From Clostridiaceae bacterium (GTDB lineage: Bacteria; Bacillota; Clostridia; DSM-8532): 47,120 nt of DNA. This document shows positions 42,291 to 47,120 of this stretch, piece by piece; the first letter of the stretch is position 1; each line of letters opens with the position of its first letter. The DNA lies in contig JAAYMA010000021.1 of assembly GCA_012521615.1 (NCBI GenBank), forward strand, positions 1 to 47,120. Direction: 5' to 3'. The notes under the pieces were generated by a model. That model saw nothing but the letters and a program-made list of their open reading frames with translations, did no database searches and was not told the origin of the DNA. Position numbers and translations under genes: made by a program.

Positions 42291-42319
42291 TTGAACACTT
42301 TTCTGTACTCAGATATAAT
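42291..42319 (+). promoter_or_regulatory. Promoter of the pheST T-box leader
   Basis: TTGAAC (42291-42296), a 17-base spacer and a perfect TATAAT (42314-42319). Confidence 0.8.
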
Positions 42320-42394
42320 ATTTTTGTTATAATAAATAACTGATTAAGTTCGTTTATTATTGCAAATACAGAATAAACGCGCATAAAGGAAAAT

Positions 42395-42639
42395 GCAAAG
42401 GCTATGAAGAAGATAAGTAGGCATTCACCTCTTTACACAGAGAATTGATGTCGAAGGCTGAAAACATCAATAAAATGTGAATGCGGAATTTCGCTTCGGA
42501 GCTTTCTCCCTGAACGTTCAAGTAGGGGAGAACGGAGGCGCCCGTTACAGCAATTAAGTGCATGAAGTGGTTTTGTATCACTTCATGAACATAGGTGGTA
42601 CCGCGGTCTACTCATCGTCCTATGACGGTGGGTTTTTTT
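42395..42639 (+). ncRNA. T-box leader, Phe specifier, controlling pheST
   Basis: The third T-box. GAAG at the base pairs with CTTC; AGTAG lies opposite the specifier; GCATTCAC pairs with GTGAATGC. The specifier loop reads GGAAT-TTC-G, giving TTC (42490-42492), phenylalanine, in agreement with the genes downstream. The T-box sequence AGGTGGTACCGCG is at 42593-42605. The terminator pairs ACTCATCGTC (42610-42619) with GACGGTGGGT (42624-42633) and ends in a T-run. Confidence 0.95.
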
Positions 42640-42676
42640 ATTTAAAATATATAAAGAACAGAGGTGTCTTTGAAAT

Positions 42677-43696
42677 ATGAAGCAAAAGTTGGAAGAGATT
42701 CGCAGTCAGGCTTTGGCCGCTCTTTCTGAGGTTTCAGATGTACGTGAACTCGAGGCTTTAAAAGTAGAGTATCTGGGCAAAAAGGGAAAATTGACACAGA
42801 TTCTTAAAGGTATGGGCAAATTGTCGCCTGAGGAAAGACCGGTCGTAGGTCAAGTTGCCAATGAGATTCGCCTTGCTTTGGAGGAAGGTATTCAAAGTGT
42901 CAGGGAACGACTGAACAGAGAACTTATTAATCAAAAACTCAAAAGTGAAGTAATTGATGTTACCATGCCGGGTACAAAAAAGGATTTGGGCAGGAAACAT
43001 CCACTTACCAATATACTTGATGAGATTAAGGATATATTCTTGGGAATGGGCTATGAAATTGCTGAGGGTCCGGAAGTCGAGACAGACTACAATAATTTCG
43101 AGGCCCTTAATATTCCAAAGCATCACCCTGCAAGGGATACACAGGATACATTCTATATTACTGAAAATGTTTTGCTGAGAACTCATACCTCCCCTGTTCA
43201 GATAAGGCATATGAAGTCTCACAAACCTCCCATCAGAATTATATGTCCAGGAAGGGTATACCGGTCTGATGCAGTAGATGCTACTCATTCCCCGATTTTT
43301 CATCAGGTGGAAGGACTTGTGGTAGACAAAGGCGTTACAATGGGAGATCTTATAGGCACATTACAGGTTTTCGCAAAAGGCATATTCGGTGAAAATACAA
43401 AAATTCGTCTGCGACCACACCATTTTCCATTTACTGAGCCTTCAGCCGAAGTGGACGTTTCATGCTGGGGCTGCAACGGGACCGGATGCAGAATCTGTAA
43501 AGGAGAAGGCTGGGTGGAGATACTTGGTGCCGGAATGGTTCATCCCAATGTTTTAAGAGAATGTGGCATAGATCCTGAAATTTATTCCGGTTTTGCTTTT
43601 GGTCTGGGTATAGAGCGTATTACCATGGGCAAATACGGTATTGACGACATGAGATTGCTCTTTGAAAATGATATGCGTTTCTTAAAACAGTTTTAA
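42677..43696 (+). CDS. pheS: Phenylalanyl-tRNA synthetase alpha chain
   Basis: The catalytic alpha subunit, 339 residues, of the alpha2-beta2 enzyme that charges tRNA-Phe. An N-terminal coiled coil (1-85) that contacts tRNA is followed by the class II core: motif 1 region [21 protein letters not shown], motif 2 [24 protein letters not shown], the Cys-rich [25 protein letters not shown], and motif 3 [13 protein letters not shown]. The phenylalanine pocket region FGLGIER is intact. AAGAGAACAGAGGTG precedes the start. The beta-subunit gene follows after 13 bases. Confidence 0.97.
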   Translation: MKQKLEEIRSQALAALSEVSDVRELEALKVEYLGKKGKLTQILKGMGKLSPEERPVVGQVANEIRLALEEGIQSVRERLNRELINQKLKSEVIDVTMPGTKKDLGRKHPLTNILDEIKDIFLGMGYEIAEGPEVETDYNNFEALNIPKHHPARDTQDTFYITENVLLRTHTSPVQIRHMKSHKPPIRIICPGRVYRSDAVDATHSPIFHQVEGLVVDKGVTMGDLIGTLQVFAKGIFGENTKIRLRPHHFPFTEPSAEVDVSCWGCNGTGCRICKGEGWVEILGAGMVHPNVLRECGIDPEIYSGFAFGLGIERITMGKYGIDDMRLLFENDMRFLKQF

Positions 43697-43709
43697 GGAG
43701 GTAGTATAA

Positions 43710-46103
43710 ATGAAAGCACCGCTGAAATGGATTAAAGATCATGTAGATATTAATGTTGATATAAAAGAATATATCGATGCTATGACTCTTTCGGGCTCCA
43801 AGGTAGAAGGCGTAGTGGATATGGCAGAGGATATAGAAAAGGTTGTTGTCGGCAAAATCGTTGAGATAGAGCCTCACCCTAATGCAGATAAGCTTGTAGT
43901 TTGTAAAGTAGATATTGGGTCTGAAGTTTTGCAGATTGTTACAGGAGCGCCCAATGTAAAAGAAGGCGATATTATACCGCTGGCTCTGGTAGGGGCAAAG
44001 CTTCCCGGAGGTAAAATTAAGGCAGCAAAGCTCAGGGGTGTTGAAAGCTATGGCATGATGTGTTCCATTGATGAGCTGAATTTATCGAAAGACTATCTGC
44101 CAGATGCTCCTGATGATGGTGTCTATGTTTTTAAAGAAGATCTTCCCCTGGGGATGGATATCAGGGATGCTTTAGACCTTGATAAGGTCATCGAATTTGA
44201 AATAACTTCAAATCGCCCTGATTGTCTGTCTGTTATCGGTCTTGCAAGGGAGACCTCGGCCACATTAAAAGTTCCGTTTAAAAAACGTGAACCTGTTGTA
44301 AAGGAAGAGGCTGATGGTGATATAAATGCCATTGCTTCAATTGAAATTGAAGATCCTGATCTTTGCTACAGATATTCCTCAAGAATAGTCAAAGACGTAA
44401 AAGTAGGACCTTCCCCTGCATGGATGCAGAGAAGACTCGCAGCTGCGGGTATGAGACCAATTAATAATATAGTCGATATTACAAATTACGTAATGCTCGA
44501 ATATGGTCAGCCAATGCACGCTTTTGATTTTGAAAAGCTTGAAGGTTCCAAAATAATTGTACGCAGGGCCAAAGAGGGAGAGGAAATAACAACCCTTGAT
44601 AGTCAGGTAAGAAGACTTGACAGCAGCATGCTCTGTATTTGTGATGCAGTAAAACCTGTTTGTATAGCAGGTGTTATGGGTGGTGAGAATTCGGAAGTCA
44701 CAGAAAGCACCAGAATGTTGCTTTTGGAATCGGCAACCTTCAATTCTGCTTCCATTCGCCATACAAGCAAAAAAATAGGTTTGAGAAGTGAAGCTTCCAG
44801 CCGTTATGAAAAGGGACTTGACACTGAAAATACAGTTGCTGCTCTTAACCGCTGCGCTGAATTAATTGAAGAATTGGGCGCAGGCAAGGTTGTCAAAGGG
44901 ATAATAGATGTATATCCCAGACCATATGTGAAGAAAGTGTTGAAATTCGAGCCAGAGCGTGTAAATGCTTTCCTTGGTACTGATATTCCTGCAGAGGAAA
45001 TGGTAAGAATTCTCAAAGCCCTTGAGTTTGAGGTGGACGAGGAAAAAATGACGCTTTCTCCTCCGAGTTTCAGACGTGATATTGAGCATTTCCAGGATAT
45101 TTGTGAAGAAATTGCAAGGTTTTATGATTATAACAATATTAAGCCGACACTGCTTTCAGGCAAGGAAGCTACTCAGGGAAGAAAAACCTACAAGCAGCGC
45201 ATGGAGGATATAATCAGGAATACCATGACCGGATGCGGTCTTAATGAGGTTTATACCTTCTCAATAGTAAGCCCTAAGGTGTTTGATCAGATTGATATTC
45301 CTGAGGACAGCCCGCTGCGCAGGACAATTGTCATATCCAACCCTATGGGAGAGGATTTTAGTATTTTAAGGACAACAACTATTCCCGAAATGCTGAAATC
45401 ACTCTCTGTAAATAATAACAGAAAGATACCTGAAGCCAGGCTGTTTGAACTGGCACATGTTTATATTCCTGTTGATGGTCAGCAGCTTCCAGATGAAAGA
45501 CAGACCCTTACCCTGGGGATGTACGGTAGTGGTATTGACTTCTTTGAACTCAAAGGCTGTGTGGAACAACTGCTTTCCAATATGGGAATTGAAAAAGCCG
45601 AATTCAGGCCAGAAACAGATAACCCCACTTTCCATCCCGGAAGAACAGCAAGGCTCTTTGTCTGGAAAAATGGAGAAAGAAAGGATTGTGGTGTTTTAGG
45701 CGAGATTCATCCTGAAGTTGCAAAAAAGAACGAGTGTCCGCAAAGAACATATGTGGCAATGCTTGATGTGGAAACTCTTATTGAGGCTTCCAGTCTGGAA
45801 AAACAACATAATCAGCTTCCCAAATTCCCCGCAGTTACACGGGATCTGGCCATAGTTGTTGATGACAATGTCTATGTGGCAGATCTTATGGCGGCAATTC
45901 AGGAAAAAGGCGGAGAATTCCTGGAATATGTGAATCTGTTTGATGTCTATAAAGGTGAACAGGTTCCTGAGGGTAAGAAGAGTGTTGCGTTTGCTCTATC
46001 TTTCAGATCAAATGACAGAACTCTTAAGGATGAAGATGTAAACGTTGCTATGGACAGGATTTTAAAGAATTTAGAAAAAGGCTTTGACGCTCAGTTAAGG
46101 TAA
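43710..46103 (+). CDS. pheT: Phenylalanyl-tRNA synthetase beta chain
   Basis: The beta subunit, 797 residues, involved in tRNA binding and editing of mischarged Tyr-tRNA. Domains in order: an N-terminal PLKWIKDHVDI, a tRNA-binding EMAP-like domain (about 45-150: KIVEIEPHPNADKLVVCKVDIG), B3/B4 editing domain (about 215-390), B5 (about 405-475), a catalytic-like domain (about 480-680), and the C-terminal anticodon-binding FDX-ACB domain (about 705-797: FPAVTRDLAIVVDD, ending in FALSFRSNDRTLKDEDVN). It starts 13 bases behind pheS with an AAGGAGGTAG site and shares its T-box control. Confidence 0.97.
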   Translation: MKAPLKWIKDHVDINVDIKEYIDAMTLSGSKVEGVVDMAEDIEKVVVGKIVEIEPHPNADKLVVCKVDIGSEVLQIVTGAPNVKEGDIIPLALVGAKLPGGKIKAAKLRGVESYGMMCSIDELNLSKDYLPDAPDDGVYVFKEDLPLGMDIRDALDLDKVIEFEITSNRPDCLSVIGLARETSATLKVPFKKREPVVKEEADGDINAIASIEIEDPDLCYRYSSRIVKDVKVGPSPAWMQRRLAAAGMRPINNIVDITNYVMLEYGQPMHAFDFEKLEGSKIIVRRAKEGEEITTLDSQVRRLDSSMLCICDAVKPVCIAGVMGGENSEVTESTRMLLLESATFNSASIRHTSKKIGLRSEASSRYEKGLDTENTVAALNRCAELIEELGAGKVVKGIIDVYPRPYVKKVLKFEPERVNAFLGTDIPAEEMVRILKALEFEVDEEKMTLSPPSFRRDIEHFQDICEEIARFYDYNNIKPTLLSGKEATQGRKTYKQRMEDIIRNTMTGCGLNEVYTFSIVSPKVFDQIDIPEDSPLRRTIVISNPMGEDFSILRTTTIPEMLKSLSVNNNRKIPEARLFELAHVYIPVDGQQLPDERQTLTLGMYGSGIDFFELKGCVEQLLSNMGIEKAEFRPETDNPTFHPGRTARLFVWKNGERKDCGVLGEIHPEVAKKNECPQRTYVAMLDVETLIEASSLEKQHNQLPKFPAVTRDLAIVVDDNVYVADLMAAIQEKGGEFLEYVNLFDVYKGEQVPEGKKSVAFALSFRSNDRTLKDEDVNVAMDRILKNLEKGFDAQLR

Positions 46104-46170
46104 GAATAACTTTTTATTTAGTTAATAATTAAAATTGAACTAAAGAAATAAGGTTGATACTGCTTTTAAA

Positions 46171-46208
46171 AAATAAGATGTCTGCATTGGCAGGCATCTT
46201 ATTTTTTA
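46171..46208 (+). terminator. Terminator after pheST
   Basis: AAATAAGATG-t-CTG (46171-46184) pairs with CAG-g-CATCTTATTT (46191-46204), followed by TTT. Confidence 0.85.
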
Positions 46209-46305
46209 CAGATTCGCAGAATACTTGCAGTCTGCTGAATTAACTTAAAACAATAACCAATAATGACAAATAGTAGTGATTAAAATATGCTCCTTAAATA
46301 AGGAG

Positions 46306-46325
46306 GACGGTTCAGCCGTCTTTTT
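46306..46325 (+). terminator. Second terminator-like hairpin upstream of miaB
   Basis: GACGG (46306-46310) pairs with CCGTC (46316-46320), followed by TTTTT. A second small hairpin, TCCTTAAATAAGGA (46291-46304), sits directly before it. Its parent transcript is not obvious, since pheST already ends at 46208. Confidence 0.5.
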
Positions 46326-46352
46326 ATCTCCACTTTTATTTTTTCTGCATTT

Positions 46353-46381
46353 TTGCTATCATAATGATAAAATACTATTAT
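46353..46381 (+). promoter_or_regulatory. Promoter of miaB
   Basis: TTGCTA (46353-46358), a 17-base spacer and TATTAT (46376-46381), 79 bases before the start codon. Confidence 0.55.
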
Positions 46382-46460
46382 ACAGGCAATTATGATTTCA
46401 GCTTTATAAGCTGATTGGAGCAATAACCTGAATAAATAGAAAATAGAAAGGAATTCCGCC

Positions 46461-47120
46461 TTGAAAATAAAAAGCGACAACAGTAATTTAATGTGTTCAG
46501 AATGGGTTGAACATGTACGAAATCTCAACACTCAATATGCTCTGGAGACTGGTAAAACTAAAAAATTTAAATTGGATGTTTTCGGCTGCCAGATGAATGA
46601 GCGCGACGCAGAAACTATTGCAGGAATGCTCACTGAAATGGGATTTGAAGAGATCAGGGAAGACGATTTTGCCCATATAATTGTCTTTGTTACCTGCTGT
46701 GTGCGTGAAAATGCCGAAGAAAAGGTCTACGGTCATATTGGAGCCTTGTCCAAGGTTTGTGAGGAGCAAGGTTCCATAATTGTGGCAAGCGGATGCATGA
46801 TGCAGCAGCCTCATGTAGTTGAGAAAATCAAGAAGTCATACAGAAATGTAAAGATAGTTTTCGGAACACATAATATTCATGAATTCCCTGAACTTCTCTA
46901 TCGCCATTACACTACAGGCAAGAGAGTTTTTGCGGTAAAAGAAAAAGAGGAAGGAATCAGGGAAGACCTTCCCATTAAACGTTCTGAAAAGCATAAGGCA
47001 TGGGTTAACATTATCCTTGGCTGTAATAATTTCTGCACATATTGTATCGTTCCCCATGTAAGGGGAAGGGAGCGCAGCCGTAACAAAGAGGATATTATTA
47101 ACGAAATAAAGACCCTTGCT
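46461..47120 (+). CDS. miaB: tRNA methylthiotransferase MiaB, 5' part
   Basis: The reading frame is open to the window end, giving the first 220 residues. The full protein would add a methylthio group to isopentenyl-adenosine 37 in tRNA, using two [4Fe-4S] clusters. The N-terminal MTTase domain shows KLDVFGCQMNERDAE (first Cys), VTCCVRENAEEKVYG and ASGCMMQQ; the radical-SAM motif is in GCNNFCTYCIVPHVRGRERSR. I start it at TTG 46461, which has an AAAGGAATT site 8 bases upstream; an in-frame ATG at 46491 is a second option. The rest, including the TRAM domain, lies outside. Confidence 0.93.
   Translation, partial: MKIKSDNSNLMCSEWVEHVRNLNTQYALETGKTKKFKLDVFGCQMNERDAETIAGMLTEMGFEEIREDDFAHIIVFVTCCVRENAEEKVYGHIGALSKVCEEQGSIIVASGCMMQQPHVVEKIKKSYRNVKIVFGTHNIHEFPELLYRHYTTGKRVFAVKEKEEGIREDLPIKRSEKHKAWVNIILGCNNFCTYCIVPHVRGRERSRNKEDIINEIKTLA

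Noticed and set aside
1-47120. CRISPR array, prophage, insertion sequence or integrase
   Set aside because: No regularly spaced direct repeats, transposase, integrase or phage structural genes were seen anywhere in the window.

Overview
The window is chromosomal DNA of a low-GC, strictly anaerobic Firmicute of the Clostridia. Pointers are the AT-rich intergenic DNA, strong AGGAGG-type ribosome sites, TTGACA/TATAAT promoters, three T-box leaders, a superoxide reductase, a bifunctional AdhE preceded by Rex-like operators, ferredoxin-type proteins and Ric. The gene content resembles cellulolytic or fermentative clostridia, but the species cannot be fixed from the sequence alone. I see no prophage, plasmid backbone, IS element, CRISPR array, tRNA or rRNA gene. 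The region reads as core and near-core chromosome with a few small palindromic repeats.

Layout. 1-6.2 kb: a URO-D-type methyltransferase/decarboxylase homologue behind a hairpin leader, desulfoferrodoxin, a DUF4256 protein, the Mg transporter mgtE behind a long structured leader, a TVP38/DedA-like membrane protein, a CoA-binding protein and a small convergent zinc-ribbon membrane protein. 6.4-10.5 kb: a stand-alone dihydrolipoamide dehydrogenase, then a polar amino-acid ABC transporter whose binding protein appears circularly permuted. 10.7-18 kb: two flavoproteins, a lipid kinase/PAP2 pair, a ferredoxin plus NapH-like membrane protein, and an acyl-CoA synthetase. 18-23.3 kb: a two-component system and ABC exporter of the antimicrobial-peptide sensing type, with a BceR-like operator. 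23.4-31.8 kb: rplY on the minus strand, a secreted copper-amine-oxidase-N protein, a nitroreductase, trpB2 under a Trp T-box, metNIQ under a Met T-box, and a ZIP transporter. 31.8-36 kb: a ferritin-like helical protein, adhE with two Rex-like sites, and an APH-fold kinase. 36.3-39.2 kb: ric, a free HMA metal-binding protein and an unusual P1B ATPase. 39.4-47.1 kb: tag (minus strand), metA, an esterase, pheST under a Phe T-box, and the 5' part of miaB, cut by the window end.

How the parts fit together. Amino-acid supply is controlled by uncharged-tRNA sensing: TGG specifier for trpB2, ATG for metNIQ, TTC for pheST. Redox and fermentation control is visible at adhE (Rex-like operators). Oxidative or nitrosative protection is represented by desulfoferrodoxin and Ric, the latter behind a promoter with a possible FNR/CRP-type site centred near -41.5.

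Most notable observations: (i) the permuted solute-binding protein at 7983-8849, which starts with the piece that normally ends the family; (ii) the P-type ATPase with CPG in place of the CPC/SPC metal motif, EHH in place of HP, and a TM8 HEAS motif reminiscent of P1B-4 pumps, next to ric and an HMA protein; (iii) the mgtE leader, which is strongly structured but does not match the M-box as I know it; (iv) dispersed palindromic elements sharing a GACAGGG core. All similarity statements are recall-based; no search was run.
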